The position numbers were made by a program, and so were the translations under genes. From Chitinophagaceae bacterium (GTDB taxonomy: Bacteria; Bacteroidota; Bacteroidia; Chitinophagales; Chitinophagaceae), in NCBI GenBank assembly GCA_003136915.1, contig PLEB01000345.1, positions 1 to 6,263 on the forward strand: DNA of 6,263 nt, read 5' to 3'. Below, piece by piece: positions 1 to 5,664 of this stretch. The notes under the pieces are model-generated. The model saw only the letters and a program-made list of their open reading frames with translations, made no database searches and was not told the origin of the DNA. The number at the start of each line of letters is the position of its first letter. Positions within the stretch are counted from its first letter, which is position 1.

Positions 1-1449
1 GGCATACCACTCAGGAAGCCCCTTACCATTCGGATTTCCTGTGGCTGCAAAATTTGCCCAATACGATGACATGGTATTGGCGAGCTCAAAATCTACCGGC
101 TCCCAGGGGCGATTTACAAATTTTAAATTATCATAGGCATAAGGAACTTCTCCGGTATGGAACGCACCGTATTTCACGTAGACCCCTGTTGCAGGCAGTT
201 TGCGGGTGAAACGATATACATACACTTTAGATCCCAGCTCACTTTGCATATTTGCCCATGTATAATTTTGTATACCAAAGATCATATCACGTGAAAGTTT
301 CATTTGCGAAACGGCACCCACCGAATCACTATCAGCAGGAAAGAATTGCAAAAATGTTTTACCTTCTGCTCCGTATTTTTCATTGGCTTCTTTGCGGAAA
401 GATTCAGCGTTTTTTACCGGACCAAATATAAATCCCTCATCTTCATTCCAACCAGTTAACAATGCAACATTATTTTCTTTATGAGCCGTAAAAATGTTTA
501 TAATCTCATCAGGCAAAACATAACCATCAATGATAGGTACGTGTAGCCCCTGGGCTTTTTTCAATAATTCTTCCGCAGATTGATTTCTTAATTCAGCTAT
601 CGAGGATGCATTTAAAGATTGTGAAATTTTTATGCCGTCCTGTTCAGCCTCTTGCAAGCTTATATTCACCCGTATAGCTGCGGAGACAAAGTTCGCACCG
701 CTTTCAGCAATGGCTCTCTGAATCAGATTCTTTGCAAGCGGAGAAGCTACAAGACAGTTCACGCTCATAGAACCGGCGGATTGTCCAGCTACCGTTACAT
801 TATTTGGATCTCCGCCAAAAGCTGCAATATTTCTTTTCACCCATTGAAGCCCAGCCACCTGGTCCATCAGCCCGTAGTTACCGGATGCATTTCTTCCAGA
901 TTCTTTTGTCAATTCAGGATGGGCAAAAAATCCAAATATCCCCACGCGATAATTGATACTGACAAATACAATTCCTTTTTTTGCCATGGCTTCACCATCA
1001 TATATTGGAACTCCGCTGCCTCCACTCGAAAAACCACCGCCGTAAATCCAAACAAGTACGGGTCGCTTTTCCTTCGGCGATTTTGAGCCTGTCCACACAT
1101 TCAAATACAAACAATCCTCACTGATTGGCTCCTTCGGGATAAGAAATTCCTCTGTCCACATGCTAAAGGGAACCGGCCTTCCCTGCATGGGACTTGGCCC
1201 GAAAGAATCGCATGTACGCACGCCTGACCATGGCGCTACAGGTTGGGGCGATCTCCACCGAAAATTCCCAACGGGTGGCGCTGCAAAAGGGATTCCCTTA
1301 AAAATGTGTATATCGCCGTCTTTGTTTATTGTTCCGGATATAAGGCCGGTATCAATTTTTACTGTGTCAATATTCGCTGCAAATTTGAATGATGCAAACG
1401 CGACTAATAATAAACAGCTGAAAGAAAGTAATCGTATTGAGGTTTTCAT
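1..1449 (-). CDS. Secreted type-B carboxylesterase (para-nitrobenzyl esterase-like), C-terminus cut by window edge
   Basis: The reading frame is open from an ATG at 1449-1447 to the left edge, 483 codons without a stop. Residues 1-24 form a signal peptide with a hydrophobic core and likely cleavage near FKFAA, so the enzyme is exported. It is an alpha/beta-hydrolase of the carboxylesterase/cholinesterase family, which hydrolyses carboxylic esters. Visible family marks are the oxyanion-hole GGGF (137-140), the EDCLYLNVW signature (111-119), and FGGDPNNVTVAGQSAG (211-226) containing the nucleophile S224. The acid is E338 in NEDEG and the histidine is H431 in GAFHTGE, so the triad is complete. 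C80 and C113 match the conserved N-terminal disulfide. The end of the frame (ANFAATGNPNG, followed by LPEW) is typical of the C-terminal part, so probably some tens of residues are missing. It starts 49 bases after the stop of the upstream unknown secreted protein and may be co-transcribed with it. The natural substrate cannot be read from the sequence. Confidence 0.96.
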   Translation of the reverse strand, partial: MKTSIRLLSFSCLLLVAFASFKFAANIDTVKIDTGLISGTINKDGDIHIFKGIPFAAPPVGNFRWRSPQPVAPWSGVRTCDSFGPSPMQGRPVPFSMWTEEFLIPKEPISEDCLYLNVWTGSKSPKEKRPVLVWIYGGGFSSGGSGVPIYDGEAMAKKGIVFVSINYRVGIFGFFAHPELTKESGRNASGNYGLMDQVAGLQWVKRNIAAFGGDPNNVTVAGQSAGSMSVNCLVASPLAKNLIQRAIAESGANFVSAAIRVNISLQEAEQDGIKISQSLNASSIAELRNQSAEELLKKAQGLHVPIIDGYVLPDEIINIFTAHKENNVALLTGWNEDEGFIFGPVKNAESFRKEANEKYGAEGKTFLQFFPADSDSVGAVSQMKLSRDMIFGIQNYTWANMQSELGSKVYVYRFTRKLPATGVYVKYGAFHTGEVPYAYDNLKFVNRPWEPVDFELANTMSSYWANFAATGNPNGKGLPEWYA

Positions 1450-1487
1450 TGCAAGTTTTTATTTTCCAGTTACAATCACAATACCTT

Positions 1488-1504
1488 CCGGAGGATCCTC
1501 ACGG
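1488..1504 (-). repeat. Palindrome/hairpin spanning the stop codon of the upstream gene
   Basis: Positions 1491-1500 read GAGGATCCTC, a perfect 10-base palindrome. Flanking CCG (1488-1490) and CGG (1502-1504) extend it if A1501 is bulged, giving a six-pair stem with a GATC loop in the transcript. It overlaps the TGA stop (1501-1499) of the 429-residue gene and lies 39 bases before the carboxylesterase start. No T run follows on the minus strand, so it is not a standard intrinsic terminator. It could be chance, or a weak processing or attenuation structure between two genes. Confidence 0.4.
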
Positions 1505-2788
1505 TAACCTTACAGGATCGGCAACCCATATCGCACGGATCGTATCTTCATCTCCAAGTCCGTCTGGCACTGCCGGACCTGGCTTGTTGGCATAATACCA
1601 TTGTCTATGATCCAGCGGGGATGTTTCCACCCGGCTTCCCGGCATTTCAACGAAACCATTGGGATCCGTTTTTTTCACCCAATTCCACGCATAATGCAAC
1701 CAGCTGCTGCGGTATTCTTTGCTTTGATGAGCGAACCAGCTGATCTCATCATAACCCCATATCCAGTCAAAACCCGCCGCGTTTATTTCCGGATTTGGTT
1801 TTCCCGGATGTTTGCTGACACCATAGTTGTCCAATTCCACCAGGTAAGGGAGGTGTTCACAAGACCAGCCGCTAAAGGTAATGCCGCCTTTGCTCCTGTT
1901 ATAAAGGCCATCGGAAAATCCAAGTTTTAGGATCGCCTCCTGCGGTTGATCCGACACTTCCATAATCCTGAGGGGAAAAGCATGAAAATCCATCAGCAAA
2001 TGCCCGTCCTTAACGAACCCACCGCCGGGTACATGGGAATTGCAAAGTACCATTTGCCTGCGCGCATGCTTCGTCGCGTATGCCCTGATCAATCCCAGTA
2101 TTTCTGCATAATTATCCAGGTTGGGATCATTTTTATTCATGAGTTCAACCTGCCCGAAGTGAATCCCTTCAATTCCCAGATTAATATAGGAAGCGGCCAG
2201 GAAATAGAACATCAGTTTGGTTTCTTTTCTGCTCACATCCGGCACCGAAGCTCCTTTGCCACATTGATCATTCATCCTTCCATCTGCGTATATCATGCTG
2301 TCGTAACGAAAATTCCTTTGTTCTGACGGCAATCCCAATGCCGTGAAAGCCCATGTGGGAACGGGAACCTGGTTTATTTGCCTCGTCACAATCTCAAAGA
2401 TGCAGGCCTCCAGCACTACATCCGGATCAAACCGGTGAACCTTGTCTGCCAAAACTCCTTCCTTTTTGAAATTCTGCAATAAATTTGCCTCTCCTCCCCA
2501 CTGACAAACGCTGCGCCCGATATATTTTGCGCCGGTGTTTTTCATCATACGCAGGTTATCATCAAAATCACCCTGACCTATCAGCAAATTCTGCATAGTA
2601 ATTGCCCGGGATAAATAGTTTTCCAGCACGTTCCGCGAAATGGTCCTTTCAAATTGATATGCGTCCGTATCGCGGCCTTCGGGCCCTGAAACGCTAAGCC
2701 TGTTTGCAAAAACCGCTCCCGCAAAAGGCAATATCCATAGCGCGGTTAGTGGAAAGCAAAGGCGGATTGACAAATTGCCATTCATCAT
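1499..2788 (-). CDS. Secreted 429-residue protein of unknown function, glycosidase-like barrel suspected
   Basis: I do not recognise a named family with certainty; similar proteins in Bacteroidota are, as far as I recall, annotated only as hypothetical. The N-terminus (MMNGN, R9, then hydrophobic residues to about 28, AVFA) is a signal peptide, so export is expected. ATG at 2788 or the adjacent ATG at 2785 could start it; no ribosome binding site decides. The body alternates predicted strands and helices with acidic and aromatic residues at strand ends, as in glycosidase-type (beta/alpha)8 barrels. Examples are GIEGIHFGQVELM (205-217, E215), HLLMDFHAFPLR (263-274), GWSCEHLPYLVELDNYG (307-323, with E311 and E318) and GFDWIWGYDEISWFAHQ (339-355, with D347 and E348). 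The C-terminal part has YAWNWVKKTDPNGFVEMPGSR (pieces at 366-386). No carbohydrate-binding or C-terminal sorting domain is visible. It is followed after 49 bases by the carboxylesterase gene. In the lines I counted its GC is near 52 percent, above its right-hand neighbours. The gene is sure; the fold and enzyme role are inference. Confidence 0.9.
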   Translation of the reverse strand: MMNGNLSIRLCFPLTALWILPFAGAVFANRLSVSGPEGRDTDAYQFERTISRNVLENYLSRAITMQNLLIGQGDFDDNLRMMKNTGAKYIGRSVCQWGGEANLLQNFKKEGVLADKVHRFDPDVVLEACIFEIVTRQINQVPVPTWAFTALGLPSEQRNFRYDSMIYADGRMNDQCGKGASVPDVSRKETKLMFYFLAASYINLGIEGIHFGQVELMNKNDPNLDNYAEILGLIRAYATKHARRQMVLCNSHVPGGGFVKDGHLLMDFHAFPLRIMEVSDQPQEAILKLGFSDGLYNRSKGGITFSGWSCEHLPYLVELDNYGVSKHPGKPNPEINAAGFDWIWGYDEISWFAHQSKEYRSSWLHYAWNWVKKTDPNGFVEMPGSRVETSPLDHRQWYYANKPGPAVPDGLGDEDTIRAIWVADPVRLP

Positions 2789-2960
2789 GGTGTAATTTAT
2801 TTGTGCTTATTTTTTGCGCAAGGTAAGGGTTAGAAGTATTTCCTCGATCTTAAATTGAACTACATCCCTATTTTTTCAAATATTTATAGGGCAAGACCCG
2901 TTTCGGAGCGGTCCGTAATTGTCCGATCCCGGAAGAATTCTATTTACGGCAAATAACGGG

Positions 2961-4085
2961 CTAGTTGGAGGAAGTTTGATGAAAAAAACTTGCTGTGGCA
3001 CTGGCGGGAACCGGTGCTTCGTTTGAAAGAAATGGCTTGCCGATTTTATGTGCTGTAACAAATTTCTCGCCCATCAATAAGGCTATTGTTGCAGCCAATT
3101 GGTTCTGATAGATTTGCCCGGGGAATTCCATTTCCCCCAGCGGTTTAATGCCAGGTCCCATAATCGCCAGCCATGTATCGCCGGAGCCTTTGATGAAACC
3201 ATTGTGTCCATGCCAGGTGAGCAGGTCTTGTCCTCTTCCATGATCGGTGGTAATAATGAAAATGGTGTTGTCCTTATAGAAAGGGTCGGTTTGCACCGCA
3301 TACCAGAGTTCTTCAATCATTTTATCAATATTCGTTGCCTGTTCTAAATATAGATCATATCTGTTCTGATGAGCAAATTCATCGGTTTCGCCAAAGCTCA
3401 TGAAGACAATCCGCGGATGGTTACGATGTATATATTCTTTTGCTGCAATGCTTGTTAATAAATCGTATCGTGTATGTCCTTTATGCGAAACCTGACCCTG
3501 TGTGGCATTTATCATATCGTCTGTAATGTCCAAACCTCCCGTTGCGGAATCATATCCGCTGTTTAAATAAATTCTGCTTCGTTTCTTATTTAAAATGGAA
3601 GGGAACATATTCCAGGATGCAAACGCGACGACCTTTCCCTTATATGATTCCTGTGAATTGAAATAATCAAGAATATTTTTGTTGCGGTTGTTTATGCGAA
3701 GATTTGGAATCAGGAGCGGGTCCGCATAACCGGTGAGTATTTCGTTATAACCGGGGAAAGAAATTTTGTACAGATTTTTTACATTGACATTATTATGCAA
3801 TAACCTGTTGCCGTAAAGTTGACCTTCTTTAGCAATAACATTCCAGAAAAAAGGCATCAGTTTTTTTCTGCGTTCCCCTGCTGCCGGATCCCAGTACAAA
3901 TCTTTTATCAGGGCAGTATCCTGCACGTATTCTGTGTCATTCATAATTGCAGAGTCTGCACCGGTAAACACTTCCTGCCAGCGGAAACCATCTGTGGTTA
4001 TGATGAATATGTTCTTTATTTGGGAAGGCTGGGACGATGCGATGCAATAGAAAAATAAGAAGGGTAGAAAATAGGTTATTTTCAT
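2961..4085 (-). CDS. Secreted alkaline-phosphatase-superfamily hydrolase (phosphodiesterase/NPP-like)
   Basis: A 374-residue protein with an N-terminal signal peptide (hydrophobic from about residue 5 to 16, then ASSQPSQ), so it is periplasmic or secreted. The cysteine at 14 is not in a good lipobox. It belongs to the alkaline phosphatase superfamily, two-metal enzymes that cleave phosphate mono- or diesters. The whole metal-site pattern can be seen: D32 in IITTDGFRW, the nucleophile position S109 in KISFPGYNEILTG, D235 and H239 in GETDEFAHQ, D281-H282 in TTDHGRG, and H292 or H294 in WHGHNG. The S109 motif aligns by eye with the TFPN motif of nucleotide pyrophosphatases, where the nucleophile is threonine. 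Relatives are variously annotated as phosphoglyceromutase, sulfatase-like or alkaline phosphatase family protein; the short length lacks the large inserts of PafA-type phosphatases. A near-consensus -7 box lies 14 bases before the start. Substrate is not determined. Confidence 0.93.
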   Translation of the reverse strand: MKITYFLPFLFFYCIASSQPSQIKNIFIITTDGFRWQEVFTGADSAIMNDTEYVQDTALIKDLYWDPAAGERRKKLMPFFWNVIAKEGQLYGNRLLHNNVNVKNLYKISFPGYNEILTGYADPLLIPNLRINNRNKNILDYFNSQESYKGKVVAFASWNMFPSILNKKRSRIYLNSGYDSATGGLDITDDMINATQGQVSHKGHTRYDLLTSIAAKEYIHRNHPRIVFMSFGETDEFAHQNRYDLYLEQATNIDKMIEELWYAVQTDPFYKDNTIFIITTDHGRGQDLLTWHGHNGFIKGSGDTWLAIMGPGIKPLGEMEFPGQIYQNQLAATIALLMGEKFVTAHKIGKPFLSNEAPVPASATASFFHQTSSN

Positions 4086-4099
4086 TTAAATGGGTTTTG

Positions 4100-4107
4100 T
4101 AAAGATA
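4100..4107 (-). promoter_or_regulatory. Possible Bacteroidota -7 box before the AlkP-superfamily gene
   Basis: On the minus strand this reads TATCTTTA, matching the TAnnTTTG consensus at all but the last base. It ends 14 bases before the ATG at 4085. A TTG triplet lies 17 bases upstream as a weak -33 candidate, a little closer than the usual spacing for TTTG. The predicted leader would be very short. This is a motif match only. Confidence 0.33.
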
Positions 4108-4190
4108 TCGGGGCAATATAACCACAACCTTATCTGAAGATTAATTTTCGGTTACGCTTTCTGCCGGAAGATGGCGCAGGAATTTTGACC

Positions 4191-4206
4191 CATTTTTGCA
4201 TTTTTA
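4191..4206. repeat. Short tandem repeat of an 8-base unit
   Basis: Two adjacent copies, CATTTTTG and CATTTTTA, differ at one base and are flanked by ACC and CCC. They lie in the 139-base gap between the GtrA gene stop (4225) and the AlkP-superfamily gene start (4085). On the minus strand the pair reads as A-rich DNA. Function is unknown; it may be simple slippage. Confidence 0.4.
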
Positions 4207-4224
4207 CCCGATTGGGGAACAGGT

Positions 4225-4602
4225 TTATGGATGGCTAAAAACAAATTCCTTCTGCAATAAATAGTTGTAAGTGAGGCCAAGCAAAACTGAAGTTATGGTT
4301 TTGGAGATGATGTAGTTGAGGTGAATGTAACGTGTGAAAAAGAATACCCCCGCAGCAGACAGCAGTAAATTACCTAACCATACAAGGATAAACCTGGATA
4401 ACTGGGATGATATTTTGCCATCACCCGCTTTAAACGCCCAGTTCCTCGAAATAATGAATTGTGATAGGTTACCACATATATTGCCGATAAGATTTGCAGT
4501 TATATACCAGCATTTGAATATTTCAACCAGAAAAATGGTTATTAGGAAATCAGCTATTGAACCCAGAATTAAAGCGGCCTGTGCTTTGAGGAAAGTATTC
4601 AC
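4225..4602 (-). CDS. GtrA-family four-helix membrane protein
   Basis: A 125-residue inner-membrane protein with four hydrophobic segments at about 8-28, 33-53, 70-90 and 97-116, the standard size and topology of the GtrA family. Family-like marks are GSIADF (14-19), the ANLIGNICGN stretch (36-45) with QFIISRNWAF (48-57) after the second helix, and NYLLQKEFVF (113-122) at the end. Founding members are thought to flip undecaprenyl-phosphate-linked sugars for O-antigen or wall glycan modification; others are of unknown role. The start is GTG at 4602-4600: upstream in frame there is no ATG before a stop at 4623-4621, and GTG keeps a short N-terminus ahead of helix 1. The usual partner glycosyltransferase is not adjacent, since its neighbours are a DUF1223 gene and a hydrolase. 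The gene is AT-rich (about 36 percent GC in the lines counted). The family call is firm; the transported substrate is unknown. Confidence 0.9.
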   Translation of the reverse strand: MNTFLKAQAALILGSIADFLITIFLVEIFKCWYITANLIGNICGNLSQFIISRNWAFKAGDGKISSQLSRFILVWLGNLLLSAAGVFFFTRYIHLNYIISKTITSVLLGLTYNYLLQKEFVFSHP

Positions 4603-4656
4603 TATATAAGGAATCTTGTATTAGTCGTTCGTCAGACTGATCGTGCAGCCTGATCT

Positions 4657-4664
4657 GAAACATA
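4657..4664 (-). promoter_or_regulatory. Weak candidate -7 box for the GtrA gene
   Basis: The minus strand reads TATGTTTC, matching TAnnTTTG except for the last base, about 54 bases ahead of the GTG start. A TTTA lies roughly 21 bases upstream as a poor -33 element. Such short degenerate motifs occur by chance in AT-rich DNA, so this is only a suggestion. Confidence 0.2.
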
Positions 4665-4703
4665 GAATATCTTCGCCTCATAAAGTAAAAAGTTTTTGTT
4701 CGA

Positions 4704-4716
4704 TTAACAAGGTTAA
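4704..4716. repeat. Small inverted repeat upstream of the GtrA gene
   Basis: TTAAC and GTTAA form a perfect five-base inverted repeat around a three-base centre. It lies about 100 bases before the GtrA start, in the 175-base gap after the DUF1223 gene. A short regulator half-site pair is conceivable, but no regulator gene is in the window and the repeat is short enough to be chance. Confidence 0.25.
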
Positions 4717-4741
4717 CTCGTCATTATGTTTTGGGTTGGTC

Positions 4742-4772
4742 CTTTGCAGCCAAAGCTTATGCCAGGGGTGGC
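4742..4772 (-). other. Two small hairpins just after the DUF1223 stop
   Basis: Reading the minus strand, the transcript passes the TGA at 4780-4778. Five bases on it meets GCCA-CCCC-TGGC (4772-4761), then CTTTG-GCTG-CAAAG (4755-4742). Both stems are perfect with four-base loops. No T run follows, so this is not a canonical intrinsic terminator, although the paired hairpins could help stabilise or end the message. The stems are only four and five pairs long. Confidence 0.25.
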
Positions 4773-4777
4773 CGGAT

Positions 4778-5584
4778 TCAATTAATCGCGCATTCCGTTG
4801 CGGCCAGTATCCTGTAATCGTTATTCCTTTGAAGAAAAGCAACTATTTTATTTCCTGCCAAACTAAAATCCGACGGAATCAGAAAGTTAACTTGATTCTG
4901 TTTTTCACCGGGAGTAACCGATTTTAGATTGCTTACAATATTTATGTGCTCCAGATATTTTCCGTGATTTTCCCCACCCTTTACCTGACTCGAGCCGATT
5001 GTCTGTATCAGGGCAAAATAGATCATACACCCCTGCAATTGAGGAGCTTGGTAGTTAACCTCTACACTATTCTTTATGACCCGGGCGGAAATGTTAATCT
5101 TTTCGTGTTCGTCGTCCGCACTGTATTTAGAAATATCACGATAAAGTCTTTCTCTGTCTGACCCAACAAATTCATCAACTCCATTTAAAATAATTTGGGG
5201 AGTGTATGCACTTCCGAGCCCAAGCCTGGTAATATATTTTTGCTGTCTTTCTGTCCATGCAGCATTACTGAATTTATCCTTCCATCCGAGCTGGTCCCAA
5301 TAGTCTACGTGATAGCCAAGAATAAATACATTTTTTCTCCCCTCCTTTGAAAGTTGGGCTACCAATTCATCAGCAGGCGGGCAGCTCGAACATCCCTCTG
5401 AAGTAAATAATTCAATGAAGGCAAAGCCTTTATCACTTCCCCCACCAGGATGGGATTTATATCCTGAATTTTCCTTTTTAAGCAGCTTATCCTTAAAGGC
5501 ACTTCGGATACCAAAGAGAAAGAAGGCTAATATTAAAACACCGATAAGTATTATCCATATTGCTTGCAGTTTGCGTTTTGGCAT
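4778..5584 (-). CDS. DUF1223 family protein, membrane-anchored, thioredoxin-like fold
   Basis: A 268-residue protein that fits the DUF1223 family. An N-terminal signal-anchor helix (basic MPKRK, then hydrophobic about 9-26) should place the rest in the periplasm. The core begins FAFIELFTSEGCSSCPPAD (54-72), with a CxxC pair C65/C68 after a first strand, as in thioredoxin-like folds. The family stretch YHVDYWDQLGWKD (91-103) follows, then SAYTPQIILNG (125-135) with the cis-proline position typical of thioredoxin folds, and VDEFVGSD (136-143). Residues from about 165 to the end form a beta-rich C-terminal part that includes VKGGENHGKYLEH (201-213). The biochemical role of DUF1223 is not established; the CxxC suggests a redox or metal-binding job, which is inference. 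The ATG at 5584 follows a perfect TAnnTTTG box by 20 bases. It diverges from the isomerase-like gene across 80 bases. Confidence 0.92.
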   Translation of the reverse strand: MPKRKLQAIWIILIGVLILAFFLFGIRSAFKDKLLKKENSGYKSHPGGGSDKGFAFIELFTSEGCSSCPPADELVAQLSKEGRKNVFILGYHVDYWDQLGWKDKFSNAAWTERQQKYITRLGLGSAYTPQIILNGVDEFVGSDRERLYRDISKYSADDEHEKINISARVIKNSVEVNYQAPQLQGCMIYFALIQTIGSSQVKGGENHGKYLEHINIVSNLKSVTPGEKQNQVNFLIPSDFSLAGNKIVAFLQRNNDYRILAATECAIN

Positions 5585-5604
5585 AAGGCAAATATTAATT
5601 CAAT

Positions 5605-5612
5605 CAAAGTTA
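5605..5612 (-). promoter_or_regulatory. Likely Bacteroidota -7 promoter box for the DUF1223 gene
   Basis: The minus strand reads TAACTTTG, a perfect match to the TAnnTTTG -7 consensus, ending 20 bases before the ATG at 5584. No good TTTG -33 element is seen at the usual 19-21 base spacing, so strength is uncertain. It sits in the 80-base divergent region shared with the isomerase-like gene; no clear box was found for that gene. Confidence 0.42.
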
Positions 5613-5664
5613 AGATACCCGCACTACTCTGGCTATTTGATTACCTTGCTTTTATTTTATATCA

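Noticed and set aside
652..1086. Open frame of 144 codons on the plus strand
   Set aside because: It lies wholly antisense to the carboxylesterase, whose frame contains the oxyanion hole and nucleophile motifs here; the plus-strand translation has no recognisable domain.
1160..1507. Open frame of 115 codons on the plus strand
   Set aside because: It is antisense to the N-terminal part of the carboxylesterase and the end of the next gene; it is a shadow without family features.
1946..2326. Open frame of 126 codons on the plus strand, and a similar one at 1601-1930
   Set aside because: Both are antisense to the 429-residue secreted protein, whose own frame is continuous with a signal peptide and patterned strand/helix segments.
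2877..2884. Minus-strand AATATTTG as a -7 box for the 429-residue gene
   Set aside because: The first consensus base is wrong, no -33 element is at the right distance, and it would leave a leader of nearly 90 bases.
2789..2960. Possible terminator or small RNA in the gap after the AlkP-like gene
   Set aside because: Short stems can be drawn (for example CGGA-GCGG-TCCG at about 2914-2925), but none is followed by a T run on the minus strand, and no known RNA family shape was recognised.
4643..4927. Open frame of 94 codons on the plus strand that starts in the GtrA/DUF1223 gap
   Set aside because: About half of it is antisense to the DUF1223 coding region, and the rest gives no membrane segment, motif or convincing start context.
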